Notes: generated by a model from the letters alone, not told the origin. 64,000 nt of DNA from UBA6107 sp964533735 (GCA_964533735.1 CAZHMD010000001.1:310001-374000), one strand, 5' to 3'. Shown: positions 33,156-41,913, numbered from the stretch's first letter. Program-made: numbers and translations.

Positions 33156-33787
33156 ACCGCGTTCGTTTGACCTACAAAAAAGGCGCAGCGCTGCGTTATA
33201 CCGGTCATCTTGACTTGCACAAAGTATGGGAACGCACATTTAGGCGTGCAGGTCTGCCATTGGCGTATTCACAGGGATTTCACCCCCAACCCAAAATACA
33301 ACAGGCTCTCCCCCTGCCGCTCGGTTTTACCAGTGAATGTGAAATTGTTGATTTTTGGATGACGGAAGTCATCTCAATAGATGAAATAAGCGCCGCACTT
33401 GAACCGGCATTACATCCTGGTATCGCCATCCTGGATTTGAAATGCATTCCGCTTGCTGATCCACCTCTCCAGACTACCATCCGAAGCGCAGTATTTGTGA
33501 TCTCTTTTCCACAATCTGAGAACCTGGATTCTATTCATGAAAAGGTAAATTCAATTCTCTCCGCCCCGAGCCTAATGCGCGAGAGGCGCGGAAAGACGTA
33601 CGATTTACGCCCGTTGATTCAAACACTCGTTATTAAGAATGAAATCTCCCCCTCGATGGTTGTGCAGCTTTCTGCCATGCCGGGTGCCACAGGTAGACCT
33701 GAGGAAGTTTTAGCTGCGATGGGATTGGATCCAGTAAACGTCGAGGTTATCAGAACTGCTCTGTTTTTCGATAATCACCATGATTAA
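33152..33787 (+). CDS. DUF2344/TIGR03936 radical-SAM-linked protein
   Basis: A 211-residue partner of the upstream radical SAM enzyme. The family block 'YTGHLDLHKVWERTFRRAG' and 'YSQGFHPQPKIQQALPLPLG' is intact. In many genomes the two domains are fused; here they are separate but coupled by ATGA. The role is unknown; in some bacteria the pair sits beside rng and rplU, hinting at RNA or ribosome modification. The 3' end overlaps the next gene by eight bases. Confidence 0.88.
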   Translation: MNRVRLTYKKGAALRYTGHLDLHKVWERTFRRAGLPLAYSQGFHPQPKIQQALPLPLGFTSECEIVDFWMTEVISIDEISAALEPALHPGIAILDLKCIPLADPPLQTTIRSAVFVISFPQSENLDSIHEKVNSILSAPSLMRERRGKTYDLRPLIQTLVIKNEISPSMVVQLSAMPGATGRPEEVLAAMGLDPVNVEVIRTALFFDNHHD

Positions 33788-34466
33788 TCAGTCAATTCAA
33801 ACCCCTGTATTTCAAATGTATGAATGCCAAAATCCCGAATGTGGTTTGCGCATGCCGACCAATCTTTCGGTTTCAATAGTAGAAATTTGCCCTTTTTGTA
33901 AGAATGTGATGAAACCTGTTGGTGAACCTTTTCAAAACGCGATTCCAGCACAAAGTTCTGACGGGTCAGATTCGCCAATAATCCATATTCTTTTGGATAA
34001 TTTACGCAGTGTTTTCAATGTTGGGTCGATCTTCCGAACCGCAAATGGGGCAGCAGTCGCTCACGTGTATTGCTGCGGTACGACACCTACACCTGAACAC
34101 CCAAAATTCATCAAATCAGGTCTGGGCGCTCAAGAGACGGTCTCGTGGAGCTATTCAAGGAACGGACTTGAAACGGCGAAGTCTGCAATGACGCAATGTT
34201 TCCAGGTCAATTCTTTGGAAGTTTCTGGTAACTCAACGTCAATTTTCGGGTTATCTCAACATATCGATTTTAACGAAAAAGTATTGTTAGTGGTAGGCAA
34301 CGAGGTCTCAGGAATTGATCCGGAAATTCTGGCGATATCAGAAAGCCGTATTCACGTCCCCATGCTGGGGACAAAGACTTCGTTAAACGTTTCCATCGCT
34401 GCTGCCATTGCCATTTATGCTTACCGTTTCAAGTTGACCAGCTCGTTGGTAAATCAATTTTTATAG
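33780..34466 (+). CDS. SpoU/TrmH-family RNA 2'-O-methyltransferase with zinc-ribbon N-terminus
   Basis: A 228-residue SPOUT methyltransferase. SpoU motifs: 'LDNLRSVFNVGSIFRTAN' (motif 1 with the Asn/Arg pair), 'LLVVGNEVSGIDPEIL' (motif 2) and 'MLGTKTSLNVSIAAAIAIY' (motif 3), forming the SAM-binding knot. Residues ~13-45 carry a zinc ribbon, CxxxxC and CxxC, which is not part of TrmH proper and may bind RNA. The target is probably tRNA or rRNA ribose. Last eight bases of DUF2344 overlap its start, so it is part of the same operon. Confidence 0.88.
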   Translation: MINQSIQTPVFQMYECQNPECGLRMPTNLSVSIVEICPFCKNVMKPVGEPFQNAIPAQSSDGSDSPIIHILLDNLRSVFNVGSIFRTANGAAVAHVYCCGTTPTPEHPKFIKSGLGAQETVSWSYSRNGLETAKSAMTQCFQVNSLEVSGNSTSIFGLSQHIDFNEKVLLVVGNEVSGIDPEILAISESRIHVPMLGTKTSLNVSIAAAIAIYAYRFKLTSSLVNQFL

Positions 34467-34492
34467 AGATTATTTTTGATTTCGGGAATCCT

Positions 34493-34717
34493 ATGCCTAT
34501 TTATGAGTACCATTGTTCCACCTGTAATACAAAATTTGAAGCACTAAGATCTATTAAAGATTCTGACGTTCCGATTGCTTGTATCCACTGCCAATCCACC
34601 AGGACAAAACGGGTACAATCCGCTTGTTATTCCAAAACCAACAGTGTCAAATCCACTACCAGTACAACCGGATGCGCCGGTTGTGGTGGAGGATCCTGTT
34701 CGTCTTGTTCTCATTAG
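34493..34717 (+). CDS. FmdB family zinc-ribbon protein
   Basis: A 74-residue protein. The opening 'MPIYEYHCSTCNTKFEAL' and a second CxxC ('CIHCQS') make the regulatory zinc ribbon of the FmdB/YjgF-like family (CxxC_CxxC_SSSS). The tail is Thr/Ser-rich and then Cys/Gly-rich ('GCAGCGGGSCSSCSH'), which is common in this family. It may be a transcription-associated or metal-sensing protein; function is unknown. Lies 26 nt after the methyltransferase and 16 nt before the SDR gene. Confidence 0.9.
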   Translation: MPIYEYHCSTCNTKFEALRSIKDSDVPIACIHCQSTRTKRVQSACYSKTNSVKSTTSTTGCAGCGGGSCSSCSH

Positions 34718-34733
34718 GATTGAGAAAGGTGTT

Positions 34734-35567
34734 ATGGACTTTTACTCAAACAAACTAACTTTGATCACCGGTGGATCGAGCGGAATTGGGTTGGCTCTTG
34801 CCCGGCAGATAACCCAACATGGCGGAGATGTTATCATTCTTGCCCGCCGCCAGGAGCTGCTAGACCAGGCAATCTCCGAACTCGAACCTCTGCGTGTTAA
34901 ACCCGATCAAAGAATCTTCGCTGTCAAAGCCGATGTTACCAAATTCGAGTCCCTTACATCTGTAATTACTGGATTGATAAACACTTATGGTGTTCCCGAT
35001 GTCGTTATCAACTCTGCAGGTGTAGCTCATCCAGGTACTTTTTCTGCTTTAGATCTCAACATCTTTCATTGGATGATGGATGTTAACTACTTTGGGACAG
35101 TAAATGTCCTGAAACTTGTTGTGCCGCTAATGCAAAAGCGACGCTCAGGTACCATTGTAAATATCAGTTCGATGGCTGGTTTTTTGGGTGTTTATGGCTA
35201 CACTGCCTACAGTGCATCCAAATTTGCTGTTTCGGGATTTACAGACGCCTTACGCTCTGAATTAAAACCTTATTGCATCCACGTGTCTGTGGTCTTTCCA
35301 CCAGACACAGATACACCCCAGCTCGAATATGAGAGTAAATTCAAACCCTTTATCACCAAGGAAATTGCTGGTTCGGCCAAATCTTTAAGCCCGGAAGTAG
35401 TTGCACGGGAAATTTTAAATAAAGCTTCTCGGGGAAAATATTTGATCCTTCCTGGAACTGAAGCAAAACTTTTTTACTTCGCACATCACGTGGTTGGCCA
35501 AATGCTTTATCCGGTTATGGATATGATGGTGCGTTCATCAATAAGGAAAATCAAGTTCAAAAAGTAG
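34734..35567 (+). CDS. Short-chain dehydrogenase, 3-ketodihydrosphingosine reductase-like
   Basis: A 277-residue classical SDR. 'LITGGSSGIGLALA' binds NADP(H); the catalytic Ser is in 'NISSMAG' and the Tyr/Lys in 'YTAYSASKFAVSG'. The stretch 'VSVVFPPDTDTPQLEYE' is the signature of 3-ketosphinganine reductases (KDSR/TSC10), and a hydrophobic C-terminal segment resembles the KDSR membrane contact. It would reduce a long-chain 3-keto base or lipid using NADPH. The start is ATG 34734; a longer frame from 34575 overlaps the FmdB gene. No serine palmitoyltransferase is in the window, so substrate is inferred. Confidence 0.85.
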   Translation: MDFYSNKLTLITGGSSGIGLALARQITQHGGDVIILARRQELLDQAISELEPLRVKPDQRIFAVKADVTKFESLTSVITGLINTYGVPDVVINSAGVAHPGTFSALDLNIFHWMMDVNYFGTVNVLKLVVPLMQKRRSGTIVNISSMAGFLGVYGYTAYSASKFAVSGFTDALRSELKPYCIHVSVVFPPDTDTPQLEYESKFKPFITKEIAGSAKSLSPEVVAREILNKASRGKYLILPGTEAKLFYFAHHVVGQMLYPVMDMMVRSSIRKIKFKK

Positions 35568-35601
35568 GCTTTCAAACAATAGAAGCCCATACTTTTCCGT
35601 A

Positions 35602-35610
35602 TGATATACT
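35602..35610 (+). promoter_or_regulatory. Extended -10 promoter of argF
   Basis: TGATATACT, an extended -10 (TGn-TATACT), about 38 nt upstream of the argF ATG. The leader carries AAAAGGAAA before the start. Confidence 0.5.
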
Positions 35611-35648
35611 CTAGAAATCTTACTATCCCAACTTGAAAAGGAAAATGT

Positions 35649-36569
35649 ATGAAAAAAGACTTTCTAGCAGTGTCTGATTATTCCCCCGCAGAATTGCAGG
35701 AAATGCTCGACCTTGCCATTCAGCTAAAGAAAGAATTCTTCTCCAAGGGAAACCAACCCATATTTAAAGGCAAAGTGCTGGCAATGCTCTTTCAAAAGCC
35801 GAGTCTGCGTACCCGCATGAGCTTTGATATGGCTATGCGCCATATGGGTGGAGATGCACTCTACATTTCCCCCAACGAGGTTGGGCTGGGGCAACGGGAA
35901 TCCATTGCTGATGTTGCACGCGTCATTTCCGGTTATGTGAGCGCCATAATGGCAAGAGTTTTCGAACACCAACATGTCGTGGAGCTTGCCAAGTGGGCAT
36001 CCATCCCCGTAATCAATGGGTTGAGTGATTACAACCATCCCTGCCAGGGGATGGCGGATGCTCTCACAATAATTGAGAAATTTGGAGCATTAAAGGGATT
36101 GAACGTTACCTATGTTGGTGATGGAAACAATGTTGCCATCTCATTAATGCACATCTGCTCCAAGTTGGGAGCTAACTTCACTATTGCCAGCCCTGAAGAT
36201 TATGATATTCTGCCTAAAGCAATTGATGACGCTAAAATATTTGCGAAGGAAACAGGGAGTACTTTACACTTCCTGCGTGATCCGCATGAAGCTGTGAAAG
36301 ATGCTCATGTCATTTACACAGACACCTGGACCAGCATGGGCCAGGAAGCTGAAACTGAAAAACGCAAGGTTGTCTTCCCTCCTTACCAGGTGAATGCCAA
36401 ACTGGTTTCAGAAGCAGACAAGGATGTCATCGTAATGCATTGTCTCCCAGCCCATCGCGGGCAGGAACTTACGGATGATGTTGCTGATGGAAGCCACTCC
36501 GTGATCTTCCCGCAGGCACATAATCGTTTGCATGCCCAAAAAGCCGTTCTAGTGAAATTACTCACTTAA
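35649..36569 (+). CDS. argF: Ornithine carbamoyltransferase
   Basis: Makes citrulline from ornithine and carbamoyl phosphate in arginine synthesis, or works in reverse in the deiminase pathway. The 306-residue protein has the carbamoyl-phosphate site 'KPSLRTRMSF' (STRTR position), 'HPCQGMADALT' and the ornithine site 'MHCLPAHRG'. No other arginine gene is present; it stands alone between an extended -10 promoter and a terminator. Confidence 0.96.
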   Translation: MKKDFLAVSDYSPAELQEMLDLAIQLKKEFFSKGNQPIFKGKVLAMLFQKPSLRTRMSFDMAMRHMGGDALYISPNEVGLGQRESIADVARVISGYVSAIMARVFEHQHVVELAKWASIPVINGLSDYNHPCQGMADALTIIEKFGALKGLNVTYVGDGNNVAISLMHICSKLGANFTIASPEDYDILPKAIDDAKIFAKETGSTLHFLRDPHEAVKDAHVIYTDTWTSMGQEAETEKRKVVFPPYQVNAKLVSEADKDVIVMHCLPAHRGQELTDDVADGSHSVIFPQAHNRLHAQKAVLVKLLT

Positions 36570-36589
36570 TTGACTTACCTATTTTTCTT

Positions 36590-36623
36590 AAAAACAGCCG
36601 GAGATTCGTCTACGGCTGTTTTT
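36590..36623 (+). terminator. Terminator after argF
   Basis: An 11-bp stem, 36590-36600 with 36613-36623, 12-nt loop, ending in a T run. It separates argF from pyk. Confidence 0.8.
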
Positions 36624-36680
36624 TATTCACAATTATTCGATTACAATCATGAATAATGACTATATGCACTCAGGAGAAAT

Positions 36681-38132
36681 ATGAAGCGATTTGCGAAAAT
36701 TGTGTGTACTCTGGGACCAAGTTCTTCAGATGAAGCCACCATATTAAATCTCATTTCTGCAGGGATGGATGTTGCCCGTCTCAACTTTTCTCATGGTACA
36801 CACGAGAGCCATTCGGATTTGATTAAGGTTCTACGCAAATGTATGAAGATTGCCGGCCGTCCAATTTCCATTCTCCAGGATTTGCAAGGACCAAAATTGC
36901 GTGTTGGTAAATTACCTGAGGGCGGGGTTTATTTAGTAGCTGGTCAGACTCTGAATTTGTTTACGGTCGGATCCGGCAGCCAGGACCTCGAAGGCAATGA
37001 ACTCGCCATACCTTTGGATGTGCCCAATCTGGCAAAGGGCGTTAAGCCCGGGAATCGTATACTACTGGATGATGGTCACCTGGAGCTATTGGTCACTGCA
37101 GTGCGTGGTCAAAATGTATTTACCAAAGTGGTCATTGGTGGGCTCTTAACCTCAAATAAAGGCGTGAATTTACCAGGAGCTGAACTCGGAATACCGGGTT
37201 TCACCGAAAAAGATCGGATTGATCTCAAGTTTGGTCTTGAGCAGCAGGTGGATTACGTGGCCATTTCATTTGTTGAAAGTGCCAGGGATATTAAAATAGT
37301 TCGGCAGGCTATGCTGGATGAGAACCTTAACAGGCCACTTCCTCCGATTATTGCAAAAATGGAGAGACCCGAAGCTGTGCGCAATCTTCATGAAATTATT
37401 CATGAGACTGATGGTGTGATGGTCGCCCGCGGTGACCTCGGAGTGGAAACGTCCCCCGCCGTAGTTCCTATCATGCAGAAACAGATTATCCAGAGCGCCA
37501 ACAGGCATGCCAAGATCGTCATAACTGCTACACAGATGTTGGAATCCATGATCCAGAACCCCCGTCCAACACGAGCAGAAGCATCAGATGTGGCGAACGC
37601 CATCTTTGATGGCACGGATGCAGTTATGCTTTCAGGAGAAACCGCATCAGGTAAATACCCCGTCGAAGCCGTCAGAATGATGGATTCCATTGTCCGGGAA
37701 GCTGAAAAACACACGGACGAATGGAGTCTTTGTGAAGATTTCCCAAAGGAAGCTTTGAAAGATGATGCCTTGAGCATTGCCAGCGCAGCCCGTGAATTGG
37801 CGCATGATCGCAACGTGACCAATATTGCTGTATTCACCCAATCAGGGAAAACTGCGCTGCTCATGTCAAAAGCTCGCCCGAGAGTACCTATCCTGGCTTA
37901 CACGCCAGTTGAACAAACCCTGGCACTAACCAATCTATACTGGGGAGTTACTCCCGTTTTAGTCCCTTTTGCCAATTCACTTGAAGAAATGGTCAGGAGC
38001 GTTGACAAATCCATTCAATCCCGTGGAAATTTGAAACCTGGAGAGCAAATTGTTTTGATATCGGGGTTTCCAGTTGGGGCTATGCGCCTTCCCAATTTAG
38101 CATTGCTCCATACAGTCGGCGAAGAAGTTTAA
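36681..38132 (+). CDS. pyk: Pyruvate kinase
   Basis: Final glycolytic step, PEP to pyruvate with ATP formation. 483 residues. Motifs are complete: 'KIVCTLGPSSSDEATI', 'ARLNFSHGTHESH', 'LQDLQGPKLRVG', the catalytic Lys in 'IAKMERPEAV', 'GVMVARGDLGVE' and 'ITATQMLESMIQNPRPTRAE'. The C-terminal allosteric domain is present. A ribosome site AGGAGA precedes the start. With the PPi-dependent phosphofructokinase this suggests glycolysis tuned for energy saving; that link is inference. Confidence 0.97.
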   Translation: MKRFAKIVCTLGPSSSDEATILNLISAGMDVARLNFSHGTHESHSDLIKVLRKCMKIAGRPISILQDLQGPKLRVGKLPEGGVYLVAGQTLNLFTVGSGSQDLEGNELAIPLDVPNLAKGVKPGNRILLDDGHLELLVTAVRGQNVFTKVVIGGLLTSNKGVNLPGAELGIPGFTEKDRIDLKFGLEQQVDYVAISFVESARDIKIVRQAMLDENLNRPLPPIIAKMERPEAVRNLHEIIHETDGVMVARGDLGVETSPAVVPIMQKQIIQSANRHAKIVITATQMLESMIQNPRPTRAEASDVANAIFDGTDAVMLSGETASGKYPVEAVRMMDSIVREAEKHTDEWSLCEDFPKEALKDDALSIASAARELAHDRNVTNIAVFTQSGKTALLMSKARPRVPILAYTPVEQTLALTNLYWGVTPVLVPFANSLEEMVRSVDKSIQSRGNLKPGEQIVLISGFPVGAMRLPNLALLHTVGEEV

Positions 38133-38163
38133 GAATTCATCATTCTCTTGTTCGTTTATGGAT

Positions 38164-38198
38164 AAAAAACAAAACCCGTTCACCGGGTTTTGTTTTTT
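38164..38198. terminator. Bidirectional terminator between pyk and the oxidoreductase beta gene
   Basis: A perfect 15-bp stem, 38164-38178 with 38184-38198, 5-nt loop, with A6 and T6 ends. Convergent genes end at 38132 and 38201. Confidence 0.88.
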
Positions 38199-38200
38199 CT

Positions 38201-39253
38201 TTAGAACATCAGGTCATTGACGGTTTTCATGCTTTCCCGTGGTGGTCGCATTTGGTCAGACGTCGAGCGATTTAGCGGGGTTTCAGGCAGGTTATATAGG
38301 TCAAACATGGAGGGAACATTGGGTTTGATGTAAATTAATCCAGTTACCAGTTCATCGTGTTGCTCTGCTTCGATCATGAGCTTGAATGCCTGGGCTTTAT
38401 CCTGCGGGTCATAGTCTTTATCAATTTTCTTCAGGACAACTGTACTCCCGTCGTGTAAAACCACTTCTCGTGAAGTACCCTCCTCAAAATCTTCGATTGT
38501 GATCTCATCTCTTGCGGGTACAAAGGAAATTTCGTGCAGGGGTTCTTCATTCGCCTTCCCAAAAGAATACGAATGAAAGGAATTTTCATGGTTGTGGAAT
38601 GTAACGCATGGACTGATGATATCCAGAACTGCTATTCCTTTATGGGCGATGGCAATCTTCAACAACTCCTTCAACTGTTTTGGATCTCCGGCGAATGACC
38701 TGGCTACGAAGGTGGCGTTGGAGGCTAATGCTTCGAGTGCAATATCGACCGGTAGGTACGGATTTGTTCCCTGTTTCTTGAGTACCAATCCTCGTTCAGC
38801 AGTTGCTGAGAATTGCCCTTTGGTTAATCCGTAAACACCATTGTTTTCAACAATGTAGACCATGGGCATGTTTCGGCGTACCAGGTGTTTAAACTGCCCC
38901 ATACCGATACTCGCGCTATCACCATCACCGCTTACACCAATGGCTTTCAAAGTTTTGTCAGCAAACATGGCACCCAATGCAAGTGAAGGCATACGTCCGT
39001 GCAAGCCGTTGAAAGCAAATGAGCGGCCCAGGAAATAAGTGGGACTTTTACTCGAACAACCGATGCCACTGAACTTCACTACTTTTTCAGGCACAAGGTT
39101 CATTTCATAACAGGCAGCCACAATTTGCGCAGCGACGCCGTTATGTCCGCAGCCCTGGCAAAGTGTAGAAGGCGACCCGCGGTAATCGCCTCTTGTAAGC
39201 CCGGATTTATTGCTATTTTGTTGTACTGATTGATTAGTCTCCATGGAGCTCAT
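38201..39253 (-). CDS. 2-oxoacid:ferredoxin oxidoreductase, beta subunit
   Basis: TPP-binding subunit of a 2-oxoacid:ferredoxin oxidoreductase, which decarboxylates an oxoacid to acyl-CoA and reduces ferredoxin. 350 residues. Cluster ligands lie in 'CQGCGHNGV' and 'GIGCSSKSP'; the TPP motif is 'GVSGDGDSASIGMGQFKHL' ending in 'ENN'. The start was set at ATG 39253, seven bases after AAGGAG and overlapping the alpha stop by ATGA; the longer frame to 39331 lies inside the alpha gene. The substrate, pyruvate, 2-oxoglutarate or a branched oxoacid, is not decided. Confidence 0.93.
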   Translation of the reverse strand: MSSMETNQSVQQNSNKSGLTRGDYRGSPSTLCQGCGHNGVAAQIVAACYEMNLVPEKVVKFSGIGCSSKSPTYFLGRSFAFNGLHGRMPSLALGAMFADKTLKAIGVSGDGDSASIGMGQFKHLVRRNMPMVYIVENNGVYGLTKGQFSATAERGLVLKKQGTNPYLPVDIALEALASNATFVARSFAGDPKQLKELLKIAIAHKGIAVLDIISPCVTFHNHENSFHSYSFGKANEEPLHEISFVPARDEITIEDFEEGTSREVVLHDGSTVVLKKIDKDYDPQDKAQAFKLMIEAEQHDELVTGLIYIKPNVPSMFDLYNLPETPLNRSTSDQMRPPRESMKTVNDLMF

Positions 39254-41085
39254 TTCGACTCTCCTTGTTGCTTCATGACTCGTTCTTTGATCCACTTGGC
39301 TGTGAGCGACAAGCCGTCCATATGATTGCATTTCACCAGCTTTGTTGCAAATTCCGGAGCCGCCAGGGTGAGAAGTTGATGTAATTGTCCATCACGATTC
39401 AATTCAACCACGTACACAACCTCATTCTTGGAGATAAATTCATTTACCTCTGGTCCCATTGGAAGGCTGCGGACGCGCAGATAATTAGTTTTTACTCCGG
39501 ATTTTTCGAGCAAATCTCGCGCTTCAACTACAGCCAGGTCTGCTGAACCCGAAGCGATTATTCCTATTTTTGAACCCAATTGGACATCCTCGATCGCACT
39601 CGGCAGATATTGCTTATTATTCTCGATCTTATTCTTGATTCTCTCAAATGTGCGTTCCCAGACGATCGGGTCTTCTGTATATCCCGCATCTTCCGTATGG
39701 CTGGTTCCCCGAGTAAAATGTCCGCTTTGGGTGTGCTGGTTGCCTGGCACCGTCCGGTAAGGAATACCATCTCCATCCACATCCTCATAGCGTCCCCAAT
39801 GACCGTTATGCTCTGCAAGCAGTTTTTCAAGATCTTCTTCCCATAGTATTTTGCCGCGATCCATTCGCACATCAGGATATTGGAATTCGGGAGTCATCCA
39901 AGGATTCATTCCCAAATCCAGATCTGACAGGACAACAACTGGTGTTTGTAACCGTTCAGCAATATCAAACGCCCGCCATCCAAATTCGAAGCATTCGTTA
40001 ATTGACCCGGGGATTAGAATGATCATCTGTGTATCACCATGGCTAATGAAATTCACCATGGTCAGGTCACCCTGGGCAGTGCGCGTTGGCATCCCTGTGC
40101 TGGGTCCGACCCGCTGAACATCCCAAATCACCACGGGCACTTCAGCGTAATAAGCCAGCCCGATATATTCTGTCATCAGTGACAGACCCGGACCTGAAGT
40201 AGATGTCATTGAGCGCAAGCCGCCCCAGCCAGCTCCAATTGCCATCCCAATGGCAGCCAATTCATCCTCAGATTGTACAATCGCAAATGTATCCTTACCG
40301 GTTTGAGCATCTTTTCTCAAAACTGGGAGGTATTCGTTCAGTGATTCCGCAAGACTCGTCGCAGGTGTAATAGGATACCAGGCAACAAACTGAACCCCTC
40401 CGTAGATTGACCCTAACGCTCCTGCGGTATTCCCGTCGGTCATGATATATCCGTCGGTGCCGTTCATTTTCTCAACTAAATATGCATCCTCTTTGACCAG
40501 GTTTTGTTGAGCCCATTCAAATGCAGCTTTTACAACATCAAAATTTGAGTTGATTGCGTTCTGTTTACCCTTGAAATGGAAATCGATGGCTTTATAGATC
40601 AAATCCAGATCAATACCGATTAATTCAGCCAGGACGCCAACATAAACCATATTGGCAATGTAATCCCGTAACGCAGGTGAAACATTTGATTCCTTTACCA
40701 GTTTTTTTACAGGCATCTGATATACATGTACATCCGGTCTAATCTCAGGGACCTTAAAATCATCAGGGATTAACAGGACTCCACCCGGGTTGATAAACTC
40801 GATTTCTTTTTCAATAGTTAATGGATTCATTGAAATGACGATATCGTCTTTATCCAATCGTCCCATATAACCGTCTTTGCTAACCCGTAATGAAAACCAG
40901 GTTGGCAATCCCTGGATATTCGATGGAAAAATATTCTTACCGGAAACAGGAATGCCCATGCGGAATAATGCCCGCATTAGCGTGGTATTTGCCGTGGCGC
41001 TGCCAGAGCCGTTTATCGTGCTGAATGTGATGCAAAAATCATTTACGATCCTGGATCTAGGGTCCTTCACCACAAAAACCTCCAT
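39250..41085 (-). CDS. 2-oxoacid:ferredoxin oxidoreductase, fused gamma-alpha subunit
   Basis: A 611-residue chain combining the gamma domain (about 10-190, 'FSTINGSGSATANTTLMRAL') and the alpha/TPP-pyrimidine domains (about 215-610, 'DGYIMTDGNTAGALGSIYGG', 'EDELAAIGMAIGAGWGG', 'TSTSGPGLSLMTEYIGLA'). This KorA-type fusion is common in bacteria and archaea. There is no ferredoxin-like delta domain. It follows a FadR-type regulator gene by 15 nt and is coupled to the beta subunit, so the three form one operon. Confidence 0.93.
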   Translation of the reverse strand: MEVFVVKDPRSRIVNDFCITFSTINGSGSATANTTLMRALFRMGIPVSGKNIFPSNIQGLPTWFSLRVSKDGYMGRLDKDDIVISMNPLTIEKEIEFINPGGVLLIPDDFKVPEIRPDVHVYQMPVKKLVKESNVSPALRDYIANMVYVGVLAELIGIDLDLIYKAIDFHFKGKQNAINSNFDVVKAAFEWAQQNLVKEDAYLVEKMNGTDGYIMTDGNTAGALGSIYGGVQFVAWYPITPATSLAESLNEYLPVLRKDAQTGKDTFAIVQSEDELAAIGMAIGAGWGGLRSMTSTSGPGLSLMTEYIGLAYYAEVPVVIWDVQRVGPSTGMPTRTAQGDLTMVNFISHGDTQMIILIPGSINECFEFGWRAFDIAERLQTPVVVLSDLDLGMNPWMTPEFQYPDVRMDRGKILWEEDLEKLLAEHNGHWGRYEDVDGDGIPYRTVPGNQHTQSGHFTRGTSHTEDAGYTEDPIVWERTFERIKNKIENNKQYLPSAIEDVQLGSKIGIIASGSADLAVVEARDLLEKSGVKTNYLRVRSLPMGPEVNEFISKNEVVYVVELNRDGQLHQLLTLAAPEFATKLVKCNHMDGLSLTAKWIKERVMKQQGESK

Positions 41086-41100
41086 GTTGCATTTTGGATG

Positions 41101-41805
41101 TTATTCAAAAGATAGCCTTGGCGCAGATCGCTCACGCTGACTGATTAAATCCATATGCTCGATCAGGATCTGTAATCCTTGGCTCAAATTACCGTGCCGT
41201 ATTGCATCTACGATTCTTTGATGGTATTGCCAAACTCTATCAATGTAGGTCAAATCCGGGTAAATCTCCAGACCTGTTGAACGATATAGATCCCAATAAA
41301 CATCAAGGATACTTAATACAAAAGGATTGGTTAGCCTTTTATAAATTCCCATATGGAAGTCTCTGTGTTCCGCGCTGGGTAATTGGGTTGGTATGCTGCG
41401 AATTTTTTCTTGCGCTTTTTTATTGAGCGACACTAAATTTTCAATATCGGAGGTTGATAGTAATTGAACCGCCTCAATAAAATACGCTGCTTCCAGGTGT
41501 TTTCTCAGGTTCGACAGGTGTTTAAACCACTGCGAATTCGATTCAACCGCGTAAGTCACACTGGCTAGGACCGCTGGTTTTAAGGAATAGCTGTTCTTAT
41601 GGATCCCTGCCTTTGGCTTTATCTCTACAATCCCCAATAAGCGCGCAACCTCCAACTGCTCACGCAATGAGGCTACACTAATCCCCAATTCCTTGCTTAG
41701 CTGGCTTAAAGGCGGGATTCGTTGACCACCATCCTCGGATATCCGGGAAAGGTGCCTCAAGAATTCTGACATTTCATATTTTCGAGTGGATGCAGTGTGT
41801 TCCAT
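41101..41805 (-). CDS. GntR-superfamily regulator, FadR subfamily (FCD domain)
   Basis: A 234-residue regulator. The N-terminal winged helix (about 10-75) has the GntR core 'IPPLSQLSKELGISVASLRE' type recognition region. The C-terminal FCD domain (about 90-225) retains the metal-ligand pattern 'EHRDFHMGIYKRL' and 'YHQRIVDAI..G.......EHMD', so a small carboxylate or acyl ligand is likely. It precedes the oxoacid oxidoreductase genes by 15 nt and its own promoter overlaps a palindrome, so auto-repression together with control of those genes is a good hypothesis. Confidence 0.88.
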   Translation of the reverse strand: MEHTASTRKYEMSEFLRHLSRISEDGGQRIPPLSQLSKELGISVASLREQLEVARLLGIVEIKPKAGIHKNSYSLKPAVLASVTYAVESNSQWFKHLSNLRKHLEAAYFIEAVQLLSTSDIENLVSLNKKAQEKIRSIPTQLPSAEHRDFHMGIYKRLTNPFVLSILDVYWDLYRSTGLEIYPDLTYIDRVWQYHQRIVDAIRHGNLSQGLQILIEHMDLISQRERSAPRLSFE

Positions 41806-41811
41806 TTTTAT

Positions 41812-41822
41812 TAATCCGATTA
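41812..41822. promoter_or_regulatory. Palindromic operator candidate TAATCCGATTA over the regulator promoter
   Basis: Eleven-base inverted repeat (5-1-5). It overlaps a minus-strand TATAAT at 41819-41824, the likely -10 of the FadR-type regulator gene whose ATG is at 41805. A second copy is at 41895-41905. Confidence 0.55.
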
Positions 41823-41894
41823 TATAATAAAATAAATGAATACTGACCTTGATTTTAATTCAAGTTCGGCATTTGTCAACCATTTTATTCTTAT

Positions 41895-41905
41895 TAATCT
41901 GATTA
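41895..41905. promoter_or_regulatory. Second copy of the palindrome, TAATCTGATTA
   Basis: The same inverted repeat with one changed centre base, 83 bp (about eight helical turns) from the first copy, between the PIG-L stop and the regulator promoter. A further half site (CTGATTA) follows it. Confidence 0.5.
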
Positions 41906-41913
41906 TTTGCTGA

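Noticed and set aside
34575..34733. N-terminal extension of the SDR frame
   Set aside because: It overlaps the FmdB gene in another frame, is Pro/Val-rich, and an ATG in the proper SDR position exists at 34734.
37400..37864. 154-codon frame antisense to pyk
   Set aside because: Covered by an unmistakable pyruvate kinase frame on the other strand.
38201..41085. Assigning the oxidoreductase to pyruvate or 2-oxoglutarate
   Set aside because: The fused gamma-alpha architecture occurs in several substrate classes, and no decisive residue or neighbour was seen.
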